A stretch of 64,000 nucleotides of DNA. Origin: DATKYQ01 sp964640665 (GTDB lineage: Bacteria; Myxococcota; B64-G9). The notes beneath the pieces were generated by a model, which saw only the letters and a program-made list of their open reading frames with translations, was not told the DNA's origin and did no database searches. The position numbers and the translations under genes are program-made. Every line of letters begins with the position of its first letter. The stretch's first letter is position 1. Location of the stretch: contig CAZXHT010000013.1 in the NCBI GenBank assembly GCA_964640665.1, forward strand, positions 20,492-84,491, in the 5' to 3' direction. Below, piece by piece: positions 37,358 to 46,579 of this stretch.

Positions 37358-38737
37358 CTATTTGCTTAACAGATCGAGCAATTCCTGAAGTCGTCTGAGA
37401 TACTCTGCCCTGGCTTGTCCCATGTCGCCGGGGTTTCCAACCGAGTGATCCTGGCCGGCAATACGGGTGGCCGCACGCGTAACCTGCAGATTCACACCCA
37501 ATATTGCCGCCTCGTGCTGCTGGCAGTCTATGGCCAGCGGCTTATCGTTGCATATCCCGGGCTGCGGTGGATTGTTGGGGCCGTCCTCGAGGAAGTCGTC
37601 AAGGCAATCCAGCGCCACCTGACTTTGCATAAAACCCATCGCCCGCGTCGCAGCGGCCTTTACAATAAAGTCCTCGTCATCGAAAAGCAGCAGGCAGAGG
37701 GCAGCCACAACGTCCGCTCGCACGCCTATGGCAGGATCAAATCGAACAGCTTCCCCGAGCGCCCCGGCAGCCAGGGCGCGGGAGAGGTTATCTTCGCTTG
37801 ATTGCGCCAGAGCCAGTAATCGGTCGGTGGCCTTCGGCTCCGGGGTTTCGTTGAGCTGCTTTAGACACCTCCTTTGGTCGGAAAGCGAAATCTCGTCCAG
37901 ACGAAAGAGGAGCTTGTAGGCCGATCGCTTGCGGTAGCGCCAGTCTGTATTGGTCAAATCTGAAATCAGAACCTCGGTAGGCGTGGCCACCAGGAAAATT
38001 GAAGATGTCCTGGCTGCATTTCCCATGCGGTCGGAGATGGAGGCGGAGATGCCGTTCAGACCCTCCTCCAGGTAGTCGTCGATACCCACCTGCCAGGCAG
38101 CCTCACCGCTGCCCACCTGGAAGCGCGTGGTGACGCCAGAGCCATTGATTTCTATCTGGAGGCTTTCGAGATCCACACCCACACCGTCGTCGTGGTAGTA
38201 GACCCGCAGCAAGGGAAGGTCCGTGTCGAGAATTTCTCCATTGGCTGGTTGTATCGAAACCAGCGGCGGTTCCCGATCCTCGGCCAGAAAGCGAATCTCG
38301 ACGGTGATGAACGAGCCGGGATTTGAGGCCAGCCGCACGGCAAGATCGTGCGAGCCAGCCAAGACAACGTGTGGCGCGGTTATCTCGCCCGCCACCTGCG
38401 AGAAGGCCTCCGGTCCGATGACCTGGACGCCGTCTATCGATATCCAGGCGGCTGAAATCCTTTTCCCGTGAGGAGGATCTCCAGTGCCGTTAGTGACGAG
38501 AACACAGACCTCGCCCTTTGCAGGCACCTCGAAGCCGGCCGTCTCTACTTGAGGCTTTCCCGTTGAGCGCCTGAATTCGGCCGGGCCGAACACCGTCTTG
38601 GTGACATCGAGAAGCGAGCAGGCGCTCGGGTGGCTGTCTTTTGAAAGCGCTGTTTGGCCATTATCATTATTTTGCAGGCAACCGGAAAAAATCAATCCAA
38701 CAGCCACCAACGCTATGCTTCTGTAAAATATCTTCAT
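37358..38737 (-). CDS. HEAT-repeat-like lipoprotein
   Basis: The ATG at 38737 after AGAGGGGGTGCGGA begins MKIFYRSIALVAVGLIFSGC, a lipoprotein signal; the product has 459 residues. Residues 60-280 are beta-rich (FEVPAKGEVCVLVTNGTGDPPHG) with an Ig-like segment (DREPPLVSIQPANGEI) that ends near ISDRMGNAARTS. Residues about 290-410 look like HEAT-type helical repeats (TNTDWRYRKRSAYKLLFRL, ALAAGALGEAVRF, IVKAAATRAMGFMQSQVALDCL). HEAT repeats are protein-binding. It is first in a three-gene operon behind the strong promoter at 38916-38946; the next gene starts 13 bases after its stop. Confidence 0.78.
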   Translation of the reverse strand: MKIFYRSIALVAVGLIFSGCLQNNDNGQTALSKDSHPSACSLLDVTKTVFGPAEFRRSTGKPQVETAGFEVPAKGEVCVLVTNGTGDPPHGKRISAAWISIDGVQVIGPEAFSQVAGEITAPHVVLAGSHDLAVRLASNPGSFITVEIRFLAEDREPPLVSIQPANGEILDTDLPLLRVYYHDDGVGVDLESLQIEINGSGVTTRFQVGSGEAAWQVGIDDYLEEGLNGISASISDRMGNAARTSSIFLVATPTEVLISDLTNTDWRYRKRSAYKLLFRLDEISLSDQRRCLKQLNETPEPKATDRLLALAQSSEDNLSRALAAGALGEAVRFDPAIGVRADVVAALCLLLFDDEDFIVKAAATRAMGFMQSQVALDCLDDFLEDGPNNPPQPGICNDKPLAIDCQQHEAAILGVNLQVTRAATRIAGQDHSVGNPGDMGQARAEYLRRLQELLDLLSK

Positions 38738-38778
38738 TCCGCACCCCCTCTCCAGGGTAAAAAAATGCCGCCAGGCCA

Positions 38779-38820
38779 TTAGCCCGTGCGGCTTTCCCCT
38801 CGCCATTTTCGGCAGCTCAT
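38779..38820 (-). other. Possible 13-codon leader ORF
   Basis: Within the predicted 5' leader of the HEAT/EEP operon, ATG at 38820 follows GGGAGGGTGAG and reads MSCRKWRGESRTG before TAA at 38779. The spacing is suitable for translation and it ends 41 bases before the HEAT gene start. It is rich in Arg, which could matter for attenuation, but a chance ORF of this size is quite possible. Confidence 0.2.
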
Positions 38821-38833
38821 CTCACCCTCCCGG

Positions 38834-38872
38834 GGGTTCTGAGCTTTGCGCCCCGGGTCTTTAGAACCCGGG
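38834..38872 (-). promoter_or_regulatory. Overlapping inverted repeats in the operon leader
   Basis: CCCGGGT (38852-38858) can pair with ACCCGGG (38866-38872) across a 7-base loop. The outer GGGTTCT (38834-38840) can instead pair with AGAACCC (38863-38869), which overlaps the second arm. Only one of the two helices can form at a time. They lie about 40-75 bases into the predicted transcript and just upstream of the leader ORF, so they could be an attenuation switch; no T-run follows either helix. Confidence 0.35.
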
Positions 38873-38915
38873 TTGCCCTTTCGAACGGCTCTGCTCTCTA
38901 AGACTTCTAAAAGCA

Positions 38916-38946
38916 ATTATACAAAAAAAAAAAGCGATTTTGTCAA
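38916..38946 (-). promoter_or_regulatory. Strong sigma70 promoter of the HEAT/EEP/propeller operon
   Basis: On the minus strand a perfect TTGACA (38946-38941) and a perfect TATAAT (38921-38916) are separated by 19 bases containing an 11-base A/T run. Both hexamers are consensus. The spacer is 2 bases longer than optimal and homopolymeric, which could make activity depend on run length. Transcription should begin near 38909, giving a leader of about 170 bases. Confidence 0.65.
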
Positions 38947-39275
38947 TGAGCGAGTTGCGATCGAGGGTGGACAGGCCAACAGATTGTGACCCACCCCGAT
39001 GGCAGTTCTGCGAGGCTCCGACCAGGGCTGATGCATGGCGTGCCATGAAGGCTGTCTTGGCTGGGAATTCTCGCATTCGCCGGTCCCGGTGACTTGAAAG
39101 TGGGTTTGGCCAACGAGACGATCGGCTCGGCTTGCATCGCCTGGAACTGACGGGCATGCACACCATAGAAGCCAGATACTTGCATGATTACCGAGAGGCC
39201 GAAAAAGCTTCGCAACCTCCACACCTGCCCTGACTCGTTGAAAAGTTACAGCCAGGTCGATCGAGGGCCGATATC
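38947..39275. other. Intergenic spacer without a supported gene
   Basis: About 330 bases lie between the operon promoter and the trypsin-like protease gene. Short frames of 80-100 codons exist on the minus strand but start and end arbitrarily, show no ribosome site and give translations without family features. No hairpin-plus-T terminator was recognised behind the protease gene. It could be a decayed relic, but nothing identifies it. Confidence 0.5.
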
Positions 39276-40028
39276 TCAGGGTTTTTCCGAAGAAGCCCCG
39301 ACTTTTTTCAGATAGGCCGAGATCGGCTCGGCGAAGCTCAGGCCCAGCCAGGAGCCTCCCCTCGCCAGGTTGAAGCGCAACACTCCGATCACTCGTCCCT
39401 GGCCGTCAATCAGCGGCCCGCCGCTGCAACCGTCGGCCACGAAGGCGTCGGTCACCAGCAGGTTGTCGACAGGTTGATCCTCGTAGATGATCTTGCGCCC
39501 GTTGCCGGCCACATGACCCGAGCTTACCGCAGGGGTCACATCCCTGAACACGTCCACGTACGGAAAACCTACTGCCATGACCCGTTCGCCAAGGCGTGGC
39601 GCGCCCGGGGCCAAGGGCAGCGGTTCGGTCTTGCCTGCATCGACTAATAAAGTAGCCAGGTCTACGTCCCTGTAGATTTTCAACGGGCGTGCCTGGAGCG
39701 GCTTTCCGTCCCTGAAGACCACGATGTTGCGCGGGTCGTCGACACCCGAGAGAACGTGGGCGCAGGTCAGGATCAATCCGCGCTCGTCGATGAAGAAACC
39801 GGTGCCGTACTCGAAGCTTTCCTTCAATTTATCAGCCTGCGCCTGCTCGGAAACCTTGACCCGGATCTGGACCACCGAGCGCAGCAATCGATCGAGATCG
39901 AGGTTGTCTTTCTGATCGGAGGCGATCACCCTGGGCTGAGGCTCGGGGCAACGGCAAGGCTGCCTGCCGGCAGCGCAGGCGCTTACAAAAAGTCCCGCCG
40001 AAAGAAAGATGATCGTTCTTATCAACAT
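39276..40028 (-). CDS. Trypsin-like (S1C/DegP-type) serine protease lipoprotein
   Basis: The ATG at 40028 follows GTGGAGCAGGC and gives a lipoprotein signal ending FVSAC (Cys18); 250 residues. The catalytic triad is His91 in LTCAHVLSG, Asp123 in DVDLATLLVD and Ser202 in DGCSGGPLIDGQG. There is no PDZ domain, unlike DegP. It is the last gene of the DUF1302/DUF1329/RND operon, 25 bases after the RND gene, so it may mature or survey that export machinery at the inner face of the outer membrane. Confidence 0.9.
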   Translation of the reverse strand: MLIRTIIFLSAGLFVSACAAGRQPCRCPEPQPRVIASDQKDNLDLDRLLRSVVQIRVKVSEQAQADKLKESFEYGTGFFIDERGLILTCAHVLSGVDDPRNIVVFRDGKPLQARPLKIYRDVDLATLLVDAGKTEPLPLAPGAPRLGERVMAVGFPYVDVFRDVTPAVSSGHVAGNGRKIIYEDQPVDNLLVTDAFVADGCSGGPLIDGQGRVIGVLRFNLARGGSWLGLSFAEPISAYLKKVGASSEKP

Positions 40029-40053
40029 GCCTGCTCCACGGGATCTCAACTTC

Positions 40054-42489
40054 TCAGTCGGCGGACTTGCCGAACAGGAAACGCGGCTTGATCAGCGCCA
40101 CAACGGCCGGCAGCAAAATGAGGCCGCCGAGCATGGAAACTATCATCCAGAACAGCAGCAGGATGCCCATGTCGGCCTGGAAGCGCAGGAAAGAGAACGA
40201 CCAGAAGAACACGCCGAAGACCATGGTCGAGGCGGTAAACAGGACGGCCTTACCGGCCGTGGTCAGCGCGGTGATGATCGACATCGACACGTTGCCGCAT
40301 AGGCGAAACTCTTCCTGGATACGCCCGATGATGTACAGTCCGTAGTCGACCCCGAGACCGACCCCCACGGCCACGACCGGCAGCACGTTGACGTCGAGCC
40401 CGATGCCCATCGCTCCCATCAGGGCGTAGGTCAGGTAGTTGGAGACGAACAGCGGCAAGAGAAACAGAATGCCCGCTAAAATCGAGCGGTAGGCCAGGGC
40501 ACAGAAGAGAAAGATGATCCCGAAGGCCAGCATCGTCACGGTGGCCTGGTGGACCGTGACCTCTTCGTTGATCGCGGCCAGCAAGCCACCGTACCCGCCG
40601 GCCAGGCGCAGGCGGGCCCCGCCGGGACGCAGTTTCTCAAAAAAGTCCCATGCCAGGGAGAGTTGCTCGCCGACATCGTCCTCTTGCAGGCTCTCTTCGA
40701 AAAGCCCGGCGGCGTCGGCCAGGCCTTGGCTGTCGAGTTTCAGAAGCGAGTGGGTGGCGATGAAGTTTTTGGCACGAGCGACAACTCGGCGCAGTGTCTC
40801 GCCGCGGTGATCGCGCAGGTAGAGGGTGATATTGGCGTTCTGGCTGTCGATGGTCACGAAGCGCACCAGGTCGCCCGGCTCTGAAGAGCTGTAGATCATC
40901 TCGAGGAAGAAACCCGAGTCGCGCGGGTTTTCGGGTATCAGCTCCCAGCGCGGATCGCCGCCGTGCAGGATGGAAATGATGCCCGGCAGCAGATCGGCCA
41001 GCGATGAGGTGGCCCCCACCTCGGGAATGCCTTCCATGTAGCGCTGGAAGGCCTCCATTGTCCTGAGCACCTTCGGGTTCTTGATCGCATCGCGGCTGTC
41101 GCCCTCGACGACAACTGTGAACTCCTCGGTGTTGCGGAACTTCTCGGCGATGCGATCGGTATCGCGGTTGTACTTCGAGCTGGGCCAGAGCATCGGCGTG
41201 CCGGGATTAACATCGCCCACAACCAGGGTGCGGGCGAACAGGAAACCGGCTGCCAGCACAACCAGGGTGACCGCCAAGATCACCCGGCGCTGCTTGCCCA
41301 GGCACCAGCCGGCCACCCGGGCCAGGAGCCGCTCGACGGGAACCTGCTTCTCGCGCTTCTTTATCTTGGGCGCAGGCAGGAAGGACAGCAGTACCGGATT
41401 TAAGATCATGTCGCTTACTATAATTGACAGCACCCAGAAACCGCCCATCACGGCCAGCTTCTGCAAGAGCGGAATGGGCGTCAGAAGCACCAACGACACT
41501 CCGGCCGCGTCGGTAACGATGGCCACGAACCCGGGTTTCAACAAACCGGCGAAGGTGGCTACGGCCGCGGCCTGCTTGTCGTGGTTTTTTACGTACTCCT
41601 CGATGTAGCGCTCGACGAGTTGCACCGAGTGGGACAGCGCTCGGGCGCTGATTATGAAGGGCACAACGATCACCAACGGATCGAAGTTGTAGCCCAGCAC
41701 GCCCAGGAAACCGTAGCCCCAGATCGCGGAGACCACGGCCGTGCCGACAGGTACCAGCACCCCGCGCAGGTCACGAAAGTACAAAAGCAGCACCAATAGA
41801 ATCGAGCCGATCGTCAGGGCAAACAACCAGATCAACTGCGAGTAGTTGCTCATGATCGTGCCCAGCAAAATAGGCCGCCCGATGACCTCGACTCGGGTAT
41901 TGCCATCGCGCTCCGCGGCAACGATCTTCTCGATCTCCTCATAGGCCCGGCGGGGATTCAGCTTCTTCTCGAAGAAGCCGGCCACGATCAAGGTGGCCTT
42001 GTCATCCAGCGACACCAGGCTGCCGTGGATCCGGCGGTTGGTGTAGATGCGCTGCCTGAGTGTCTCGATCTCCTGCTTGGTCTTCGGCACCTTGGGCCAC
42101 ATGATCGGCACGGCCCTGAAGCCGCGCTCGGCATCGACCTTCAACTCCTTGACCTTGCGCTGGGCCAGAGACAAGACCTGGTAGTTGTTGACGCCATCAA
42201 GAAGTTCCAGCTTCTTGGTTATCCGCCGCACCTTCTGCAAGAACTCCTCGTTGAAGATGTCGCCCTGCTCGACCTCGAGTTGGATGACCACCCGGCTGGC
42301 GCCGCCGAAGATGTCTGAGTACTTCTTGAAGGTCTCAACGTAGGGATGTGTCGATGGGAAGAGATCGATAGTCGGGCTCTCAACGCGCACCCCGGCCGCC
42401 TCGTAGGCGAAGAAGGCCGTCAGCGCCAACACGGTGATCAGCGCCGGCACGCGGAAGCGCATCAGCAGCAGTCCCAACTTTTTCGACAC
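40054..42489 (-). CDS. MMPL/RND-family exporter
   Basis: The start is a GTG at 42489, placed 7 bases after GGGAGGTGA, rather than an ATG 30 bases upstream; 811 residues. The architecture is two halves, each with one membrane helix, a large periplasmic loop and five more helices. Motifs include LFPSTHPYVETFKKYSDIFGG near the N-terminus, GVLVPVGTAVVSAIWGYGFLGV in the first membrane block, and VLPVVAVGVGLGVDYGLYIIGR with GKAVLFTASTMVFGVFFWSF in the second. This is the MMPL/HpnN-like class that moves lipids or hydrophobic compounds using the proton gradient. Neighbours encode an outer-membrane protein and a LolB-like protein, supporting lipid or hydrophobe transport across the envelope. Confidence 0.92.
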   Translation of the reverse strand: MSKKLGLLLMRFRVPALITVLALTAFFAYEAAGVRVESPTIDLFPSTHPYVETFKKYSDIFGGASRVVIQLEVEQGDIFNEEFLQKVRRITKKLELLDGVNNYQVLSLAQRKVKELKVDAERGFRAVPIMWPKVPKTKQEIETLRQRIYTNRRIHGSLVSLDDKATLIVAGFFEKKLNPRRAYEEIEKIVAAERDGNTRVEVIGRPILLGTIMSNYSQLIWLFALTIGSILLVLLLYFRDLRGVLVPVGTAVVSAIWGYGFLGVLGYNFDPLVIVVPFIISARALSHSVQLVERYIEEYVKNHDKQAAAVATFAGLLKPGFVAIVTDAAGVSLVLLTPIPLLQKLAVMGGFWVLSIIVSDMILNPVLLSFLPAPKIKKREKQVPVERLLARVAGWCLGKQRRVILAVTLVVLAAGFLFARTLVVGDVNPGTPMLWPSSKYNRDTDRIAEKFRNTEEFTVVVEGDSRDAIKNPKVLRTMEAFQRYMEGIPEVGATSSLADLLPGIISILHGGDPRWELIPENPRDSGFFLEMIYSSSEPGDLVRFVTIDSQNANITLYLRDHRGETLRRVVARAKNFIATHSLLKLDSQGLADAAGLFEESLQEDDVGEQLSLAWDFFEKLRPGGARLRLAGGYGGLLAAINEEVTVHQATVTMLAFGIIFLFCALAYRSILAGILFLLPLFVSNYLTYALMGAMGIGLDVNVLPVVAVGVGLGVDYGLYIIGRIQEEFRLCGNVSMSIITALTTAGKAVLFTASTMVFGVFFWSFSFLRFQADMGILLLFWMIVSMLGGLILLPAVVALIKPRFLFGKSAD

Positions 42490-42494
42490 GCCGC

Positions 42495-43508
42495 TCACCT
42501 CCCTGAAAGACGCCGCCAACTTTCGCCGCCGTCACTTGTCTGAAGCAAATATCCCCTGCCGCCCACGGCAAACCCGAGCCGGGCGTCTAAGAAACGCACG
42601 GCATTCAGCCAGGTGTAGAGCCCGGAACGCAAGTGTTCGAACCGGCCGTCCTTGCCGCGCCTGATGATCAGGCCGTCACGCCCAACCAGAAAAAGACTGG
42701 ATCCTTGTTGCCACAACCCCAGGATATGCTCGCTGACGCCGGTGTGCACAAGTCGCCAGTGACTGCCGCCGTCGGATGTCTCCATCAAGGTTCCCTCGGA
42801 GCCGGCCGCTAAGACCCTGTCCGAATCGAGCGCCAACAGGCAGAAAAGCAGCTTACCCGAGGCGCTCGGCTGGCGCTTCCAGCTTGACCCGCCGTCCACG
42901 GTGTGCAAGACCATGCCGAATTCGCCCACTATCCAGCCCTGTTGCTCATCGGCGAATGCGACCGCGTTCAGGCGCGCCTCTCCGGCGGCACCTTGGTTCT
43001 CTTCCTCTGCGGTCGAGACCACTCCGCCGCTCCCCTCTTCGGTTGCCGGCGGGCCGGCATCGTATTCCTGCGTCTGCCAGGACTCTCCGCCGTCCGGGCT
43101 GTGGATGACGGTGCCGAAGTTGCCCACAGCCCAAGCGCCGCCTGCGGGAGTCAAGGCCACGCCGAACAGGTGCTCATGCACTCCGCTCTTTTTGTGCTGC
43201 CAGCTCTTGCCGCCGTCGTCAGTCACCAGAACCATCCCGCCGCGCCCGACGATCACGCCACGGCCGGAAGCGCTGATATCGATCGAGAAAAGGGCGTTGC
43301 GGGTTCCAGGATCGATCGCTTGAAAACTCTTGCCCCGATCGCGGGAGACGAGCAGCAGGCCCGGGTAGCCCGTGACGAAGACGTCGTCTCCACGGGCGGT
43401 GATGGCGTAGAGCTTGTCCCGATGGGAAATCTCTTCGAGCGGGTCGGCCACGGAGACCGTCCCGAAAAGCAACAGCACGACGAAAGTAAGCAGGGCCGGT
43501 TTTGTCAT
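42495..43508 (-). CDS. YCF48-like/BNR propeller protein
   Basis: The product has 337 residues with a cleavable signal peptide ending SVAD. It carries about seven blades with the YCF48 pattern: VTDDGGKSWQHKKSG, VGNFGTVIHSPDGGESW, VGEFGMVLHTVDGGSSW, METSDGGSHW and LQTSDGGESWRRL. YCF48-type proteins are assembly factors for membrane complexes in plastids; in proteobacteria they accompany DUF1329/DUF1302/RND clusters, as here. Its ATG overlaps the stop of the DUF1329 gene by 4 bases, and the RND GTG follows 5 bases after its stop. It likely helps assemble or contact the exporter in the periplasm. Confidence 0.88.
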   Translation of the reverse strand: MTKPALLTFVVLLLFGTVSVADPLEEISHRDKLYAITARGDDVFVTGYPGLLLVSRDRGKSFQAIDPGTRNALFSIDISASGRGVIVGRGGMVLVTDDGGKSWQHKKSGVHEHLFGVALTPAGGAWAVGNFGTVIHSPDGGESWQTQEYDAGPPATEEGSGGVVSTAEEENQGAAGEARLNAVAFADEQQGWIVGEFGMVLHTVDGGSSWKRQPSASGKLLFCLLALDSDRVLAAGSEGTLMETSDGGSHWRLVHTGVSEHILGLWQQGSSLFLVGRDGLIIRRGKDGRFEHLRSGLYTWLNAVRFLDARLGFAVGGRGYLLQTSDGGESWRRLSGR

Positions 43509-44800
43509 TTACCCCGTTTCCGCAGGTTCGACAGGGTGAACATCTTGGGGTCGAGGCCGGTGTTGGAAAGCGCCTTGTGAAAATTCATCAGCGTTGCGTG
43601 CTCGGCCTGGAAGTCTATCACCGAGCAGGCGCCGAACTCGGGCGGTTGCGAATCCATGTCGGGCGACTCATTGAACCCCAGCAATACCACCTTCCACAGG
43701 TCGCCTTTCTTGTCATAGGTTTCCTTGTAGGGAAGGTAGAACGTCTCGGCGTCGAAATACATGATCTGCTTGCTGTAGGGGTAATCGGGAAACTTTGGGG
43801 TTACCTCGACCACGTAAACAGGACGCAACTCGTACATTATTTTGGGGTTCCAGTGCGGCCAATGGTCAATGTCGTAAGTTTTCTTGCCGTACTTCTTGCC
43901 CAGCTTGGACCCGGCGTGCATGGCCATCAGCATGGTCTTCTTGCCCAGGAGTTTCCAGTTCATCCACTCGGGGTAACCCATGTAGCCACGCACGTCCTCG
44001 TAGAGCAGGTCGGTAGAGTTCCAGGTGTCACCGCGTGTACCGAAGGTGTTGCGCAGCACCCGGCGCATGGCGGGAACGTAAATGTGACCCTGCTGGTCGA
44101 GGGGATCCACCGAGCGCGAGTAGAGAGCGCCGAAGCCCTTCTTGTCGTATGGGGCAAGGGCATAGGTAATCGAAGTGTACTGCAGCCCCTTGTCCAAAAA
44201 GGACTTGATGGCCGGCTTGGGATCGAGGTCGGTGCGGTTGATGGTGCGGATGATGAAGGCCCAGCGCCATTCCTCGGTGTGTTCGACACCGGTGGCGGCC
44301 GAGATCCAGTAGACGGTGTAGTAGGTATCCCCGTCATCGCCGCTGTACGCGTACTGGTAATTCCAGGCCACCTCCAGGCCCGTCTTGGGGTTCGGGAAGG
44401 GCAGGCCGGCGATGTAGTTCTTGATGCCGCGCTTGCGGTACTGTTTGCCAATGTCGATCATCTGCGGCTTGCCGCGATACTTATTGGTGGCCTCGATGTA
44501 TCCCTCGGACGGGTGAATCGGCTGGTAGTCTGTGACCTTCATCTCAAGCTTGTACTTCTCGACCATCATCTTCATCGCGGGAGGCAGCAACTCGGCCACC
44601 GCGGCGACGTTCTTCTTTGTTATCTTCATGCCCTTTTTTACGAGCTTGACCTTCTCCGGATCGGGCTTGAAGCTGACCATCTCGGTCCAGTTATCGGCCG
44701 TGATTTCGTCGTCGGCCAGCGCGCCCGTGGGCGAAAGACCGACCGCGCAGAAGGCAGCGGCCAGCAGAATGTTCATCGTGCTCCTGATTGCAAGCTTCAT
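43505..44800 (-). CDS. DUF1329 family protein (LolB-like fold)
   Basis: The product has 431 residues with a signal peptide (GLSPTGALAD) and AAAGAGGTG upstream of the ATG. Family features are the N-terminal ADDEITADNWTEMV, the middle REAL-type segment around YRKRGIKNYIAGLPFPNPKTGLEVAWNYQYAY, and EWMNWKLLGKKTMLMAMHA with RPVYVVEVTPKFPDYPYSKQIMYFDAETFYLPYKETYDKKG. DUF1329 proteins have a LolA/LolB-like barrel and are thought to carry lipids or hydrophobic molecules. The position between the DUF1302 porin gene and the RND exporter matches this role. Confidence 0.9.
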   Translation of the reverse strand: MKLAIRSTMNILLAAAFCAVGLSPTGALADDEITADNWTEMVSFKPDPEKVKLVKKGMKITKKNVAAVAELLPPAMKMMVEKYKLEMKVTDYQPIHPSEGYIEATNKYRGKPQMIDIGKQYRKRGIKNYIAGLPFPNPKTGLEVAWNYQYAYSGDDGDTYYTVYWISAATGVEHTEEWRWAFIIRTINRTDLDPKPAIKSFLDKGLQYTSITYALAPYDKKGFGALYSRSVDPLDQQGHIYVPAMRRVLRNTFGTRGDTWNSTDLLYEDVRGYMGYPEWMNWKLLGKKTMLMAMHAGSKLGKKYGKKTYDIDHWPHWNPKIMYELRPVYVVEVTPKFPDYPYSKQIMYFDAETFYLPYKETYDKKGDLWKVVLLGFNESPDMDSQPPEFGACSVIDFQAEHATLMNFHKALSNTGLDPKMFTLSNLRKRGK

Positions 44801-44813
44801 GACAACACCTCTT

Positions 44814-46556
44814 TCAGAACTGGCACAGTACGCTAAGGTTTATCTCGTCGCGATCCTCGAACAACCCTACACCGGAGTAGGGCCCGCCCCAGCCGAAGAA
44901 ATCGGTCAAGGTCAGCTGCATGCGCCAGTAGTCTCCGAGGCGCACGCCCAGCGAGGCCGAGATAAACATGCTCGACTTTGTGAAGAAATCTCCGGTAGTC
45001 ATCTTCGAAGGATCGGTGTCCTTGCGGCGGATGCGGTCGGGGTCGGGAGGAATCCAGGCGACGACAATCTTGGGAGTCAGCAGGCCGTGCAGGTAATTGG
45101 TGAAGGCGGCGAAGATGAACTTCATGCCGTGCACCTTTACCTTGAAATCGTTGAATCCCGGAATCTCGATCAGGTCGATCTTTTCCGGGTCGGACAGGCC
45201 GGGCACCATGGTGTGCATGAACTGGAAGACGAGCATGAAGTTCTGGGTGGGGTTGAGAAACCGAATCATGGTCGGCCGCATGACCACCAGGGCGTAGCTG
45301 ATGGCCAGGTGGCGCGGCTGCTCGAAAAACACCCGGGCGGGGTTGGCCGGATCCTCGTGGGTGTGGCCGGTGGTCGACATGCGCGGGAACATGCGATCGG
45401 GTTCGAAGGCCGCCTCGAACTTGACCACGGCCCCGATGGGATTCTCGAGCGTGAAGTCGAAAGTGAAGCCGGCAATGTGCTGGCGCGGGAATTCCAAAAA
45501 GAGCCTCTCGAGATGATCAGGCGAGTAGTCCCCGTTGGGGAGCCTGGCCCGGTCGTAGTACATCGGGATCGGCGGCGAGAGCTGGTGGGTATAGTAGTAC
45601 ACCAGGCTGTAGGTCATCGAGGGCGTGAGGTTGCCTTTCCAGCGGAACCCGAAGCGCATGGTGTCGTCGATGCTGTTTTTCGGGTACTTGAAGACCTTCT
45701 CGTCGATGATGAACGGAGAAGGCGTGTTGGCATAGGGCAATCCCCAGGCGCCGACGAAGGTCAAGGGCGTGGTCACCATGTCCTCGGGTCGATCCAACCC
45801 AGGCACCCAGACCAGTTCTAAAGCGTGATCGATCACGGGAAACTCGATCAGCGCCTTGGTTATCCAGAGCGGGATACGCGTGTCCTCGAACGACTCCAGC
45901 GGCCCGAAGTGCCAGGTGCTGTCGATCGGATTGATCACGTCAAGCAGGCGGAACTGGCCCGTCTCGCCCCAGGTTATCTGCTGTCGTCCGATGCGGAAGG
46001 AGAGCCAGTCGGTTGGATAGACGTCGAGATACAGCTCGCGCAGATCGAACTCGGAGTAATAGTTGCGCCGTACCCAGTCGCGGGCATCCGCGCGGCGTTC
46101 AGCCCCGTTTGTGGATGTCGAGGGAATCGGCATCTGGGCATAGCCGTCGGCCGCGGTCTCGAGCGAGCGCACACCGCGGAAAATTGCATGTACTCCGACC
46201 ATGTCATGCGGCTTCCAGTCGCCCTCCAGTTGCAAAGTAGCCCTGAGCATCGACAAGTTGCCCGGGCCCTGGCCGTGACTCTCGGGGTAGCACGGCTTGT
46301 GCGGGGTCATGACCGGATCGCAGGGGACTGGATTGCCCAGGGCGTCTTTCATCAGGTTGCCGTCGGTGTCGCGGATCCAGCCGGTATTCTCGTGGGGCTG
46401 AAAAAGGTCGGACAACAGCGGGGCAAAAACGCCGCTTTGCACCTTGAGGTAGCCGTTAACCTCGAAAGCGGGCTCATCGTCGTCTTCAGCCAGAACCGGG
46501 GCGGACAATAGCAGAAACACGGCCACCCAGGTGAAGCGAGTCCATATTTTGGTCAC
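44814..46556 (-). CDS. DUF1302 family outer-membrane protein
   Basis: The start is a GTG at 46556 after GGGAGGAACGAC; 580 residues with a signal peptide ending VLAE. The body is rich in alternating aromatic strands (RNYYSEFDLRELYLDVYPTDWLSFRIGRQQITWGETGQFRLLDVINP), which is the landmark of DUF1302. The last residues (NLSVLCQF) end in an aromatic, as outer-membrane barrels do. Members co-occur with DUF1329 and RND genes and are likely the outer-membrane partner of the route. It is second in the operon, 23 bases after the first lipoprotein gene. Confidence 0.88.
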   Translation of the reverse strand: MTKIWTRFTWVAVFLLLSAPVLAEDDDEPAFEVNGYLKVQSGVFAPLLSDLFQPHENTGWIRDTDGNLMKDALGNPVPCDPVMTPHKPCYPESHGQGPGNLSMLRATLQLEGDWKPHDMVGVHAIFRGVRSLETAADGYAQMPIPSTSTNGAERRADARDWVRRNYYSEFDLRELYLDVYPTDWLSFRIGRQQITWGETGQFRLLDVINPIDSTWHFGPLESFEDTRIPLWITKALIEFPVIDHALELVWVPGLDRPEDMVTTPLTFVGAWGLPYANTPSPFIIDEKVFKYPKNSIDDTMRFGFRWKGNLTPSMTYSLVYYYTHQLSPPIPMYYDRARLPNGDYSPDHLERLFLEFPRQHIAGFTFDFTLENPIGAVVKFEAAFEPDRMFPRMSTTGHTHEDPANPARVFFEQPRHLAISYALVVMRPTMIRFLNPTQNFMLVFQFMHTMVPGLSDPEKIDLIEIPGFNDFKVKVHGMKFIFAAFTNYLHGLLTPKIVVAWIPPDPDRIRRKDTDPSKMTTGDFFTKSSMFISASLGVRLGDYWRMQLTLTDFFGWGGPYSGVGLFEDRDEINLSVLCQF

Positions 46557-46579
46557 GTCGTTCCTCCCACCCGTTCAAT

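Noticed and set aside
38861..39224. Minus-strand frames of about 100 codons between operons
   Set aside because: No ribosome site, no recognisable motif, and several overlapping frames compete.
43502..44836. 444-codon plus-strand frame antisense to the DUF1329 gene
   Set aside because: Codon pattern and composition fit a mirror frame; DUF1329 motifs are clear on the other strand.
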